64,000 nucleotides of DNA from Saprospirales bacterium (GCA_016703765.1 JADJBL010000027.1:13429-77428); one strand, 5' to 3'. Counted from the stretch's first letter, positions 45,522-54,588 are shown. Numbers and translations are program-made. Notes: a model not told the origin generated them from the sequence alone.

Positions 45522-45650
45522 GAGTTGAAAAGTTGAAAAGTTTAAAGTTTAAGTGAAGCCTTTTTGACTTCGTCAAAAAGTACTTTTCAACTTTTCAACT
45601 TTTCAACTTTTCAACTTTTCAACTTTTCAACTTTTCAACTCTTTCTAAGA
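45522..45650. repeat. TTGAAAAG / CTTTTCAA tandem inverted repeat
   Basis: The left arm has two to three TTGAAAAG units (45525-45545). The right arm (45582-45645) has about seven CTTTTCAA units in tandem. Between them is a separate hairpin, TTTTTGAC-TTC-GTCAAAAA (about 45560-45579). It occupies the whole gap between glmM and the cysteine desulfurase gene. The unit is the one also found at 9833-9860. Confidence 0.9.
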
Positions 45651-45662
45651 GAAAGCTTCACC

Positions 45663-46811
45663 ATGCGAGTTTACCTGGACAATGCAGCAAGCACCCCCCT
45701 CGGCGAAGAAGTGATCGAAGCGATGCTTTCGGCGATGAAAGGGCTTTACGGCAATCCCTCCAGTATTCATGCGGAGGGGCGGCAGGGGCGCGCGGCGATC
45801 GAAACGGCCCGCAAGACGGTGGCCCGGCGCCTGGGCGCGTCAATCGGCGAGATTTTTTTCACCTCCGGCGGCACGGAGGCCAGCAATACGGCCCTCAAAT
45901 GCGCCGTGCGGGATCTGGGCGTGAAACGCATCATCAGCTCGCCGACCGAACATCACTGCGTGCTGCATACGCTGGAATATCTCGAAAAACAGGACGGAGT
46001 CCATGTGGTATTGCTTAAGGTGGACGAGGAGGGGAGGGTGGATTACGCCCAACTGGAAGACCTGCTCCGCGACGGCAAAGGCCCGACCCTGGTTTCCCTG
46101 ATGCACGCCAACAACGAGATCGGCACCTTGCTCGACCTGGAGCGGGTTTCCGCTTTGTGCAAAGCGCACGGCGCCCTGTTGCATACCGACACGGTGCAGA
46201 CGGTGGCGCATTTTCCGATCGACCTGTCGAAGACCTATGTGAGCTTTCTCTCCGGCTCGGCGCATAAATTCCACGGCCCCAAGGGGGTGGGCTTTTTGTA
46301 CATGAATTCGGAGAATATCGTCCGCCCCTTCCTGCACGGCGGCGCACAGGAGCGCAACATGCGCGCCGGCACCGAAAACACCCACGGCATCGTGGGCATG
46401 GCCCGGGCCCTGGACCTCGCCTACGAAGAGCTCGACGCGCGAAGGGCCTACATCGAATCCCTGCGAAATTACCTCAAAGAACAGCTCCGCTCGAATTTCG
46501 AAGGCCTTCAATTCCACGGCGATCAAGACCACTATCTCTATACCGTATTGAATGTCTCTTTTCCGCCCTCCCCGAAGGCGGAGCTCCTGCTCCTCAACCT
46601 CGACATCAACGGCATCAGCGCCTCGGGCGGCAGCGCCTGCGCTTCCGGCGTGGATGTGGGCTCCCACGTGCTCACCGCCATCGGCGCCGACCCGGACCGA
46701 AAGGCCATCCGTTTTTCCTTTTCCAACTACAACACCCTCGAAGAGCTTGACTTCGTGGTGGAACAGGTAAGGAAATCGCTGGGGGTAGGGGAGCCTTCCA
46801 TTCCCAGGTAA
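45663..46811 (+). CDS. Cysteine desulfurase (NifS/IscS-like)
   Basis: 382 residues. PLP enzyme that takes sulfur from cysteine for Fe-S clusters or tRNA thiolation. Seen: YLDNAASTPLGEEV, SGGTEASNTALK, the PLP lysine K202 in SGSAHKFHGPKGVGFLY, the GGAQERNMRAGTENTHGIVGM block and catalytic Cys326 in SGGSACASGVDVGSH. The SACASG loop is of class I (IscS/NifS) type. No iscU or isc/nif genes are adjacent. ATG at 45663 is chosen; a longer frame from 45564 would translate the TTTTCAAC repeat. Confidence 0.93.
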   Translation: MRVYLDNAASTPLGEEVIEAMLSAMKGLYGNPSSIHAEGRQGRAAIETARKTVARRLGASIGEIFFTSGGTEASNTALKCAVRDLGVKRIISSPTEHHCVLHTLEYLEKQDGVHVVLLKVDEEGRVDYAQLEDLLRDGKGPTLVSLMHANNEIGTLLDLERVSALCKAHGALLHTDTVQTVAHFPIDLSKTYVSFLSGSAHKFHGPKGVGFLYMNSENIVRPFLHGGAQERNMRAGTENTHGIVGMARALDLAYEELDARRAYIESLRNYLKEQLRSNFEGLQFHGDQDHYLYTVLNVSFPPSPKAELLLLNLDINGISASGGSACASGVDVGSHVLTAIGADPDRKAIRFSFSNYNTLEELDFVVEQVRKSLGVGEPSIPR

Positions 46812-46875
46812 ATTTTTTCCAATTGATTGAAGGAAGGGCTGTTGATATTTACAGGAAAAATCCTTTTTTATGATA

Positions 46876-46939
46876 AACCGCGAAGGCGCTAAGGACGCTA
46901 AGACAATGCAATCTTAGCGTCCTTAGCGCCTTTGCGGTT
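46876..46939. repeat. AACCGCRAAGGCGCTAAG hairpin, copy 1
   Basis: A 28-base left arm (46876-46903) and right arm (46912-46939) pair completely, with one G-U, around a CAATGCAA loop. Copy 2 is at 56463-56537. It ends 18 bases before the start of the WD40 gene. Confidence 0.95.
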
Positions 46940-46957
46940 CAATCCAAAATTTTCCAA

Positions 46958-48952
46958 ATGAAAAATTCCCTCCTTCTCCTTGCCCTCCTTCTCACCTCTT
47001 CATTTTCCAATCCTCCCTCCGGAAAATCATACGAACTCTACCTGACGCAGATCGCGGCCGCAGAGGCCTATTTGCAACTTAACCTGATCAGCGCCGCGAA
47101 GAGCTACCTCGATGCCTGTCCGGAGAAATACCGCGGCGTGGAATGGCATTTTCTGAACGCCTTTCTCGACCAAAGCGACAAGACCCTGCCGGCGCCGGAG
47201 GGCCAGGTGTACAATTGTATCCAGGTTAGTCCGGACGGGAGCAAGGTAGCTGTGGGAGGCTCGGATAGCACGGTGACGATTTTCAGTTTTCCGGATTGGA
47301 AAATGAGCGGAAAATGGAGAGGGCACAAAGCCTCTGTGAGCACCCTCGATTTTAGCGAGGACGGCAAGAAACTGGTTTCCGGGGGACGCGATCATGCGGT
47401 GATAGTATGGGATGTGGAAACGGGCCAAAAACTATGGGAAAACAGCCAGGCCTTTTCTCAGGGCATTTACCAGGTGCGCTTTGGGGCCGGCGACCGGCAA
47501 ATCGGGGTTGTGTCCTGGGAAAGACGGAGCGCAGAGCCCTGGGTCATGGGTTTTGCCAAGGTCCTGGACGCGGCGAGCGGCGAAGAATTGCAAAAAATAG
47601 AGACCGAGGCCCACCCGGCTGCCGGGGTGGTATTTACCGATGGCGGGAAAAGCCTCGTCGTGTCCTGCTGGGGGGAGGTGGCCACTTCCTACGAGCTGGG
47701 TTCGGGCAGCGTTCAATGGAAGTACGACCTGTCCAACTATGAGGAATACAACGCCTTTCACAGCATCGACCTCAGCCCCGACGGCCGGACGATCCTGCTG
47801 GGCGCCGCCGATTTTCGGGTGCACGTGTTGGAGAGCGCTTCGGGGAAACTGCTGCGCCGCATCGAGCCCTGGGAGGGGCATACCAAGCTGATCAAGGCCG
47901 TGGCCTGGTCGCGCGACGGAAAATGGTTCGCCACCGCCGGCGACGACCAAACCATTTTCGTTTGGGATGCGTCAGATTATAGCAAAAAATACAGCCTCAT
48001 CGGGCATACCCAGACCGTCGCCGGTCTCGCCTGGTCGGACGATGGGAAGGCCTTGTGCTCCGTCTCCGCCGACGGAACCCTAAAAGTCTGGGACATAGAG
48101 CATCCGTTCGGGGTTGCTTATGAGATCTGCGATTTCGGTCCCTGGCAGGTCCCCGTCACGCCCGACGGCCGTTTTTTTGCCGCGCCCTGTTCGGATAAAA
48201 AGATGATCGTGTACGACATCCGCAGCGGCCTACCGCATATCGACCTGGGCCCCGTCAGCGGTCTGTGCGGCGACCTGAGCGCCGACGGCAAATACCTGGC
48301 CACCTCGAGTTTCGATGGGATCGTCCGCCTCTGGGACCTCGAAAATAGAAAAGAGATAAAAGCCTTTGAAGGCCACAGCGCCCGGGTGGACGGGGTGGCG
48401 TACCTGAACCTAACAAACCAGGTGCTTTCCGTGGGAGATACCACGCTGCGGATCTGGTCGCCGGGTGCGCCGCCCCGGGTCGTCGCCTTGCCTGCAAAGC
48501 CCTTCCGGATTGTCCTGCACCCGGACGAGACGAAGGTGTATATCAGTTTTTCGGATAAAACGGTCAGGACCTATAGCACCGAAAATTGGCAGGAATTAGC
48601 AACCTGGTCCCTGAATACCGACCTGCAGGAAATGAAGATCAGTCCCGACGGAAACACCCTGGCCGCATTTTGTGGAAAAAATATAGAACTCTGGAATACC
48701 CGTTCCGGAAAAAGAAAACAAATCCTCTCCGGCCACGAAAAAAGCGGCTACGGCGTCGGCTTTTCCCCGGATGGCCACTACCTCATCAGCGGCTCCTACG
48801 ACCAGACCTTCAAGCTCTGGGACCTCTCCAAAGGCCGATGCACCTTGACTTTTCACGGGTTTGGGGATACGGTTTATTCGGCGCAGTTTATTAACGATCG
48901 AGGGATTTTGATTGGGTCGGCGCAGGGGAGGGTGAGGTGGTTTGGGTGGTGA
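46958..48952 (+). CDS. Secreted WD40-repeat protein
   Basis: 664 residues. Signal peptide 1-17 (LLLLALLLTSSFS). A helical stretch (AAAEAYLQLNLISAAKSYLDACPEKYRGVEWHFLNAFL) precedes the propeller, as in several bacterial WD40 proteins. From residue 85 on there are about 12 WD40 blades with SPDGSKVAVGGSDSTVTIF, GRDHAVIVWD, AGDDQTIFVWD, SADGTLKVWDIE, SGSYDQTFKLWDLS and similar ends. This suggests two beta-propellers used for protein binding in the periplasm or outside. No partner is evident. Confidence 0.9.
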   Translation: MKNSLLLLALLLTSSFSNPPSGKSYELYLTQIAAAEAYLQLNLISAAKSYLDACPEKYRGVEWHFLNAFLDQSDKTLPAPEGQVYNCIQVSPDGSKVAVGGSDSTVTIFSFPDWKMSGKWRGHKASVSTLDFSEDGKKLVSGGRDHAVIVWDVETGQKLWENSQAFSQGIYQVRFGAGDRQIGVVSWERRSAEPWVMGFAKVLDAASGEELQKIETEAHPAAGVVFTDGGKSLVVSCWGEVATSYELGSGSVQWKYDLSNYEEYNAFHSIDLSPDGRTILLGAADFRVHVLESASGKLLRRIEPWEGHTKLIKAVAWSRDGKWFATAGDDQTIFVWDASDYSKKYSLIGHTQTVAGLAWSDDGKALCSVSADGTLKVWDIEHPFGVAYEICDFGPWQVPVTPDGRFFAAPCSDKKMIVYDIRSGLPHIDLGPVSGLCGDLSADGKYLATSSFDGIVRLWDLENRKEIKAFEGHSARVDGVAYLNLTNQVLSVGDTTLRIWSPGAPPRVVALPAKPFRIVLHPDETKVYISFSDKTVRTYSTENWQELATWSLNTDLQEMKISPDGNTLAAFCGKNIELWNTRSGKRKQILSGHEKSGYGVGFSPDGHYLISGSYDQTFKLWDLSKGRCTLTFHGFGDTVYSAQFINDRGILIGSAQGRVRWFGW

Positions 48953-48957
48953 GGGGC

Positions 48958-49049
48958 GGACCACAGATTAAGCGGATTTTATGATTTCACAGATTAGACC
49001 AATGCAAGAAAAATCAGCGGAATCATTAAATCAGTTTAATCTGTGGTCC
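48958..49049. repeat. CCACAGATTAA inverted repeat with nested arms
   Basis: GGACCACAGATTAA (48958-48971) and its exact reverse complement (49036-49049) enclose a second, imperfect pair of arms (about 48975-48990 and 49015-49033). It directly follows the WD40 gene and may terminate its transcript. Confidence 0.9.
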
Positions 49050-49163
49050 GGGGTTTTAGAATTTGACGGTAAATAGGTTATATTTGGAAGGTAGGGGTAT
49101 TTGGGGAATACGCCATATGCGGAGATACGAATGTTGTAGCCAATAAAGGGTTAAGAATGTGTG

Positions 49164-49962
49164 ATGTTTAAGTTTGAATATTTCGTTATATGGATTCTAT
49201 TTTCCCTTGATTGCTCATGCAGGCCAAAGGAAAGTCTAAATATTCAAGGAACTTGGATATACCAGACAATGACAGGGACAGTATTATCCACCCTTAAAAT
49301 CTTTTTACGTAGTTAGCCTTCTTGACGGCGATGAAGGTCGAGATAGAATATATATAGACTCAGAAAGGATCGAACATCCATTAATGAGACCTAAAAATGA
49401 TTTTTCAATTCAAGGAAAATACACCAAGTATAAATTAGAAGGAGATAAGATTTTGTTAGAAAGGGATTCCATTGAATACACATACGACATTCAAGTCAGT
49501 GATGGCATGATCTGTTTCAACAAAGGAACCTTTTGTCTTTTAAGGGAGGAGAAATCTATCAAAAAAATTGATTCAACTATATTCAAATTTGCTGTGAACG
49601 ATGAATATTTTCCTTCTTTTGAGTTTTGGATGAACTATAACTACATGTCAGATGGAGCGTTGTGTGAAATCAGATATAGTGGATGTCAAGTTGAGTTTTC
49701 AATTGATACAATCAACTTAACAAAAGAGGAAAAGACCTATATTATTACAATGCTGGAAAGGATACCTGAGAATCAATTAGACAGAATTTATAATAATGGG
49801 CTCTCAGATTGCAGGGAAATATCAATTGATTTTTACGATAAATATGGGAGGTGGAGAGGAATCGAAACATGTGACTTAATACATGAAAATCCCTTTGAAA
49901 TTAGGGTTTTAACTACGAATATTTTTTGGATTCTAGATAGATACTTGAGAAAAGAAAAATAA
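49164..49962 (+). CDS. AT-rich hypothetical lipoprotein, one frameshift
   Basis: About 265 residues once one base of a CCC run at 49291-49293 is removed; this joins WIYQTMTGTVLST to LKSFYVVSLLDGDEGRDR. The first residues (MFKFEYFVIWILFSLDCSC) form a signal peptide with a lipobox-like end. The rest is beta-rich and of lipocalin-like pattern (IQGTWIYQ, FSIQGKYTKYKLEGDKILLERD). Function is not known. Base composition is far more AT-rich than in the neighbours (many AAT, ATT, AAA codons), which suggests acquisition by transfer. It has no operon partner. Confidence 0.65.
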
Positions 49963-50098
49963 CTGGTAATAACTTTGTGCAAGCGTCAATTAACATGGAC
50001 GCCACTTTGGGCATTCATCTTATGCGGGTAAAAAAAATCGCCCAAAAACTTGCGTAGCCAAATAACTACATATATATTTGTAGTCAAATAGCTTCGCA

Positions 50099-50417
50099 AT
50101 GAACTTAAGACGAGACGTATTTCAAGCCATCGCAGACCCCACCAGAAGGGCCATCCTTTTACTGGTAGCCTCCCAATCCATGACCGCCGGGGCAATCGCC
50201 TCCAACTTCGAGCGGCCCGTCCGACCGTTTCAGCACCTGCAAATACTCACCGAGTGCGAATTGCACACAGGAGCAAAGCGGCAGGGAAATGCACTATCAC
50301 ATCAACGCCATAAAAATGAAAGAGGTAGCTGACTTTATCGAGCCATTCCGCAGCATGTGGGATGAGCGGTTTAATAAACTGGAAACCATCATGAAAAAGT
50401 ACAAACCAAAAGACTAG
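50099..50417 (+). pseudogene. ArsR-family transcriptional regulator, broken by several indels
   Basis: The N-terminus [20 protein letters not shown] and later [10 protein letters not shown] are the winged-helix pattern of ArsR repressors. The frame breaks at about 50210 (one base missing before GCGGCCCGTCCGACCGTT), 50231 (two missing: TVS-K-HLQ loses the Lys codon) and about 50265. The C-terminus then reads [20 protein letters not shown] and ends KPKD. In Bacteroidota this regulator type usually precedes and controls an AHSA1-domain gene, as here. Indels may be sequence errors or true decay. Confidence 0.75.
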
Positions 50418-50422
50418 AAAAC

Positions 50423-50870
50423 ATGGAACCAAAAACCAAAATCCACGCCGAAGACGGCAAACAGGAGCTATGGATAACCAGGGAGTTTGATCTGCCTTTG
50501 GAACTGCTTTTCAGGGCATACGAAGACCCCGAAATCGTGGAGCAATGGATGGGTACGAAAGTGCTGAAACTCGAAAATAAAAAGCACGGCAGCTATCGCT
50601 TGAAACCACGATCCCTGGGAAATACACACGGTTCAACGGGTGATCCAGAGTTTATCCCGAACCGGAAGATCACCCGACTTTGAAATGGAGCATACGCCTT
50701 TTGAGGTCTGGCTCGAGTTCCTGGAGTTTGAAAAGCTCAGCGACGCAGCCGACTCCAAATGCATGTGGTATATAGATCGACCGCACTCCGGGATCAATTG
50801 CGCAGATGCCCTTTGCGCAGGGTATCAATATGGCGCACAATCAATTACAAAACATCTTAAACAGGCTAAG
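50423..50870 (+). pseudogene. AHSA1/SRPBCC-domain protein, frameshifted
   Basis: The start ELWITREFDLPLELLFRAYEDPEIVEQWMG is that of the AHSA1 (Hsp90-activator-like, START fold) family. It is followed in another frame by TTDPWEIHTVQ-like residues, FEMEHTPFEVWLEFLEFEKLSD, and finally QGINMAHNQLQNIL. At least three frame changes occur (near 50600, 50640 and 50765). The protein family binds small hydrophobic ligands and is commonly coupled to the ArsR regulator before it. The exact 3' end is uncertain because the stop is not clear. Confidence 0.7.
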
Positions 50871-50874
50871 TATC

Positions 50875-51410
50875 ATGCAAAGAAAATCGGGAGTTGTCGC
50901 CGGAACAAGGCGAAGAACTCATCAGCGTATTGAAAGTCCGTTTTGCGAAAAATATGAACCGCCATATGGGCCTCGAATGGCCTAAAGTACAAGTGAAGCT
51001 GGAGGCCTGCCTGTCCGGCAGCCAGGCCGATAGGGAAAAGCTGTGGTCCCTCCACGAAATGGAAAGCACCGGCGGCGAACCGGATGTGGTCGGTCGGGAT
51101 GAAAAGACGGGCGAATACATTTTTTGCGATTGTTCGGCGGGAAAGCCCTAAAGGCCGCAGGAGCCTTTGTTACGACCATGAGGCCCTGGAGGCAAGGAAG
51201 GAACATAAACCCGAAAACAGCGCCGTGGAAATGGCCGCAGATGGGCACGACGCGAAACTTGGACCTTGATTCAAAAACGTCGGCTGGCTAAACACCTGCG
51301 ATGTCAGAAACCCGCGGGCTATTTGGCGATTACCGCTATGGGTGTCTTCGTGGGCCCAACGGCGCAGATTACTCTGCCGGGGTTCGGGGCTCGTTAAGGG
51401 GTTTAAATGT
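50875..51410 (+). pseudogene. DUF4256-like protein, broken by several indels
   Basis: Pieces in different frames give ELSPEQGEELISVLKVRFAK, GLEWPKVQVKLEA, LWSLHEMESTGGEPDVVG, EYIFCDCSA, SPKGRRSLCYDHEALEARKE, KTSGWL and GDYRYG. This is the order of conserved segments in the DUF4256 family as I remember it. Function unknown. Frame changes are needed near 50890, 51148, 51235, 51275 and 51315 or so. It follows the AHSA1 gene without a gap, so the three formed one operon. The end is approximate. Confidence 0.55.
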
Positions 51411-51493
51411 GGTGAACAAATTTTCCGGAATTGTTGGTTGTGGTTGTATTATCAAAGGGGATTCAATGCGGTTATTTACATATCGCACTTCTA

Positions 51494-51803
51494 CCCCGGA
51501 TTTCATCCGGGGCTATGAATATTTAACCCTTTCAGGGTTTCAAAGGCTTGCTCTTTCAGGTCTTTTGTCAGTGACAATTGCATCGGGGGTTATGAAAAGC
51601 AAACCCTTTCTCGGTTTCTTTGAAGGTGGTCGCCATCCAACAGAAGGGCCAGAATGCCGGGGCTATAAATCGTAAATCCTTTCCCGGTTCCTTCGGGGAC
51701 TTTTGACAAATTTGGGGTCAATCCCGAAGGGATTAAATATTCATAACCCCGGATGAAATCCGGGGGCTCACAAAATGAAGACGGTGCAACCGCAAAGCGG
51801 TTG
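51494..51803. repeat. REP-like hairpin island with 33-base terminal inverted repeats
   Basis: CCCCGGATTTCATCCGGGGC with TATGAATATTTAA (51494-51526) reappears inverted at 51734-51766 with one mismatch. Inside are smaller hairpins: AACCCTTTCAGGGTT (51525-51539) and ATCCCGAAGGGAT (51721-51733); just outside is CAACCGCAAAGCGGTTG (51787-51803). Similar hairpins are common between Bacteroidota genes. No gene is seen from 51411 to 51866, and no transposase is present. Confidence 0.85.
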
Positions 51804-51866
51804 AATAATAAGTTAAAAAGACCATTTTCAAAAATTGAACCCAAATCTCACGTTGAACCCCCCAAT

Positions 51867-52439
51867 ATGAAAAAGCACCTACCTCAACTTGCACTCCTGC
51901 TCCTTTTGTCGAATACGGGCATCCTCCACTCCCAAAAATCCCCCCTCGACGATATCACGGGAACCTGGGGGGCGACAGAATTCATCAGCTACCGGGTCGG
52001 GCAGGACATTTGTCAGCGGTATGTCCTGAATGTGGACGATGATCAATCGGGGTATTTATCCATGGTCGTCCGGTTTTACTCCGACGATAGCCGGAACAAT
52101 ACCGAATACAGAGGGATGGTCCCTTTTTCCTTCACCGTCCTGGAAATCGATACGAGCTCGACCACCACGCTTCTACTGGACGTCAAATACAAAGACTTCA
52201 TCTTCGAAATGGATAGAATGCCCGGGAATCAGGAGTTTTTTGTGCAACCCGACCACCTGTCCCACCTGAAAGAATTACAACAGTATATTTCAAACAGGCG
52301 GGAGGAGTATCGGGTCGTGCTGGAAGGAGAGACCACCCTGGTCATAGAAGGGTTTTCCCTGGTGAAAGACCAGGATTTTGTCTATTTTAAAAACAAGGGC
52401 TTTGTAAATTCCTGCGATTCTCTGACCCGGGAATGGTGA
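51867..52439 (+). CDS. Hypothetical secreted protein
   Basis: 190 residues, not recognised. The signal peptide is MKKHLPQLALLLLLSNTGILHS. The mature part begins SPLDDITGTWGATEFISYRVG and is beta-rich (DDDQSGYLSMVVRFYSDD, STTTLLLDVKYKDFIFEMD), which resembles small lipocalin- or DUF-type periplasmic proteins. ATG at 51867 is chosen because the open frame before it runs through the hairpin island. Neighbours give no hint of the role. Confidence 0.65.
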   Translation: MKKHLPQLALLLLLSNTGILHSQKSPLDDITGTWGATEFISYRVGQDICQRYVLNVDDDQSGYLSMVVRFYSDDSRNNTEYRGMVPFSFTVLEIDTSSTTTLLLDVKYKDFIFEMDRMPGNQEFFVQPDHLSHLKELQQYISNRREEYRVVLEGETTLVIEGFSLVKDQDFVYFKNKGFVNSCDSLTREW

Positions 52440-52444
52440 GGCTT

Positions 52445-53137
52445 TTAACCCTCAATAAGCCAGGCCTTCCTATGACTTCCGCCAAAAAGCACCACCGACG
52501 CCGCGATCATCCAGCTCATCCCGACCGGGATGATGAGAAAACCATAGGTGGTCAGTCCGCCGGCATACTGGGCAATGGTGGTGAGGATGCCTGTGAAAAA
52601 AGCCAGGTAGCTCCAAATCCGAAGCCAATTTGGCGCCCAGCCGCCCCGTCCGGCAGCGGTGAGGAGCACGGGGCCAGTGCCGAGCACCAGTACCGTCGCC
52701 ACCCAGTCGGCGCGCACGGCAAACCATCCCAGCGCCTCGGCGATCGCAGCCGCCTCGGGGGATGAAGATGGTCCCAACCGAACGACCACGGCCAGCCAGG
52801 CCATATACGAGACTACTACGAGCGGAACAGCTATCCAATAGTTGTATCGCACGAGTTGCGCCCGCACGGGGTTTTGGCCGCTTAGCTCGGCCATCATCGT
52901 AGCGCCTGCGCCGAGCAGGATCACGCCGAGAATCCAGAGGGAAAGGTTGAGGATGAGAAGGTTTTGGGTGGAAAGGGCCTTAGCGAGGTAGCCTTTCATG
53001 TCGTTGTCGTAGAGCGAAAGGTCGATGTCTGCGCCCGCTGCGCCCATGACCGCCGCGCCGGCCAGCATGCAAATCGAGCCGAAAAGTGTGGCGTATGCCC
53101 CTAATTTGGCGACATTTTGTTCCTGTTGTTTTTCCAT
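52445..53137 (-). CDS. Hypothetical multi-pass membrane protein
   Basis: 230 residues with about six hydrophobic helices: LFGSICMLAGAAVMG, LSLWILGVILLGAGA, AVPLVVVSYMAWLAVVV, WVATVLVLGTGPVLL, YLAFFTGILTTIA and LIIPVGMSWMIAASVVLF. The N-terminus is charged and cytoplasmic (MEKQQEQNVAKLG). No family motif is recognised; it resembles predicted DUF4386-type or thiosulfate-quinone-like membrane proteins only in outline. It is convergent with the gene before it and followed on the same strand by the cupin gene further upstream. Confidence 0.65.
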   Translation of the reverse strand: MEKQQEQNVAKLGAYATLFGSICMLAGAAVMGAAGADIDLSLYDNDMKGYLAKALSTQNLLILNLSLWILGVILLGAGATMMAELSGQNPVRAQLVRYNYWIAVPLVVVSYMAWLAVVVRLGPSSSPEAAAIAEALGWFAVRADWVATVLVLGTGPVLLTAAGRGGWAPNWLRIWSYLAFFTGILTTIAQYAGGLTTYGFLIIPVGMSWMIAASVVLFGGSHRKAWLIEG

Positions 53138-53181
53138 TTTATCTTGGTATTGAATTAAATAAACAATCTTATTTCAGTTCC

Positions 53182-53673
53182 TTATTCCATGAAATAGGTG
53201 ATCCCAAACTGCCGATCCAGCTTCTGCATCATTTCCATGGCCTCCGGCGGAGGAGGAGCAGTGGCGAGGGGTGGGATGTCCGACAGATTGTAAGGCACGG
53301 AAAGCAGGGCGAAATACTCCTCCAGCCCCGCGGGATAGATGCCGACCAGGCAGCGGAATTTCGGGCTCAACACCTTGAACTCATGACGGACGTGCCGCGG
53401 CAAGAAGACAAAATCCCCCGGCTTCCCCACGAATTCCTCCTCGCCGACGCGGAATAACATTTCGCCTTCCAGCAAGTAATAGGTTTCATCCTCGTTTTCG
53501 TGGACGTGCGGCGGCGGCTCCATGCCTGGAATGCCTTTTGCCTCGAACAGGGAGAATTGCCCGCCCGTTTCCTTGCCGGTGGCAAGCCAGGTGAGCACGG
53601 CGCCCCCGCTGAGCAAAGCCTGGGAATTGGCCACATCGAAACGGCGTTTGATTGTCTTCAAGTGATCTTTCAT
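53182..53673 (-). CDS. Cupin domain protein
   Basis: 163 residues. The cupin motif 1 PPHVHENEDETYYLLEGEM (metal-binding His, His, Glu) and motif 2 PGDFVFLPRHVRHEFKV are clear, so it is a single-domain metal-binding beta-barrel, often a quercetinase-like dioxygenase or a small-molecule sensor. No substrate can be named. ATG at 53673 is preferred over an upstream start 10 codons earlier. It is divergent from the AraC-type regulator, which could control it. Confidence 0.88.
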   Translation of the reverse strand: MKDHLKTIKRRFDVANSQALLSGGAVLTWLATGKETGGQFSLFEAKGIPGMEPPPHVHENEDETYYLLEGEMLFRVGEEEFVGKPGDFVFLPRHVRHEFKVLSPKFRCLVGIYPAGLEEYFALLSVPYNLSDIPPLATAPPPPEAMEMMQKLDRQFGITYFME

Positions 53674-53697
53674 GCTAAAATCTTTTTGGTTTTTATG

Positions 53698-53724
53698 TTG
53701 CAAAGATGCAATCCCTTATATTTG
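53698..53724 (+). promoter_or_regulatory. Bacteroidota-type promoter for the AraC-VWA operon
   Basis: TATATTTG (53717-53724) matches TAnnTTTG, with TTG at 53698-53700, 16 bases upstream. The start codon GTG is 24 bases downstream of the box. Confidence 0.55.
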
Positions 53725-53748
53725 AATAAATTGTAAAAACCTGACAAA

Positions 53749-54588
53749 GTGCCAGAAGAGTATATCCTGAAAGTACAGCCCGACACCTCGTTAAGGAATT
53801 ACATCTGGCAGTACACCTTCGTCGATTTTCCATTTGAGCAGGCGCGGCAAATGGAATTTACGGTATTGCCTTCCAGCAATACACGGATGATCCTGTTTCT
53901 GGGCGAACCCTCCCTGTACGAAGAAAAGAATACCTGGCAGCCGGTCGACCGCTACAGCCTCACCGGCTTCGTCTCCAGGCCCCACCAGTTCACTCCGACG
54001 AGCACCCTTCGGCAGGCCATGGTGCATTTTACGGCTTGGGGAATGCAGCCCCTGGTTGATTTTCCCCTTGCGGAAATCACCGACCAAAGAGCGGATTTGA
54101 ATTATATTCTGAATTGCGATCTGGAAAACCTTTCCGCGGATTTGAGTCAGGCGCCAACCGCACCGGAAAAGGCCAGGATACTGGACCATTTTTTTATGAA
54201 ACAACTCCAACAGATCAGGCCGGCGGATGCCCGGGCGCAACCCCTGGTGCAATACATCTTGCGCACAAAGGGCGCGCTTCGTTTGGAGGATCTTTGCAAA
54301 AACCTTTTCATCGGCGAAAGGACGGCCCAGCGACTCGTACACAACGCCGTTGGGGTCAACTTCAAGTTTTTTTCCAGGATCGTCCGGCTCGAATACGTTC
54401 GACGTTTAATGGAGCAGGGGCAGGCCTCCCTGACCGATGTGGCCATGCAGGCCGGTTACTTTGACCAGGCGCATTTTAATCATGATTTTCAAGAGGCGTT
54501 CAGCGAAAATCCCCGGTCCTACCTGGAGCGGCAACAAAAATTGGTTTGGAATAAAATAGAAGCATATCTGGAAACCACTCTCAAATGA
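53749..54588 (+). CDS. AraC-family transcriptional regulator
   Basis: 279 residues with GTG start. The N-terminal part (residues 1-150: LRNYIWQYTFVDFPFE, FTVLPSSNTRMILFLG) is a ligand-binding domain of the DUF6597 type. The C-terminus is the double helix-turn-helix of AraC: ALRLEDLCKNLFIGERTAQRLVHNAVGVNFKFFSRIVR and ASLTDVAMQAGYFDQAHFNHDFQEAFSENPRSY. It is 75 bases from the cupin gene start in the divergent direction and overlaps the VWA gene (ATGA). Confidence 0.92.
   Translation: MPEEYILKVQPDTSLRNYIWQYTFVDFPFEQARQMEFTVLPSSNTRMILFLGEPSLYEEKNTWQPVDRYSLTGFVSRPHQFTPTSTLRQAMVHFTAWGMQPLVDFPLAEITDQRADLNYILNCDLENLSADLSQAPTAPEKARILDHFFMKQLQQIRPADARAQPLVQYILRTKGALRLEDLCKNLFIGERTAQRLVHNAVGVNFKFFSRIVRLEYVRRLMEQGQASLTDVAMQAGYFDQAHFNHDFQEAFSENPRSYLERQQKLVWNKIEAYLETTLK

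Noticed and set aside
45564..45662. Longer N-terminus of the cysteine desulfurase (FQLFNFST repeats)
   Set aside because: It is the translated TTTTCAAC tandem repeat; the conserved start YLDNAAST follows the ATG at 45663.
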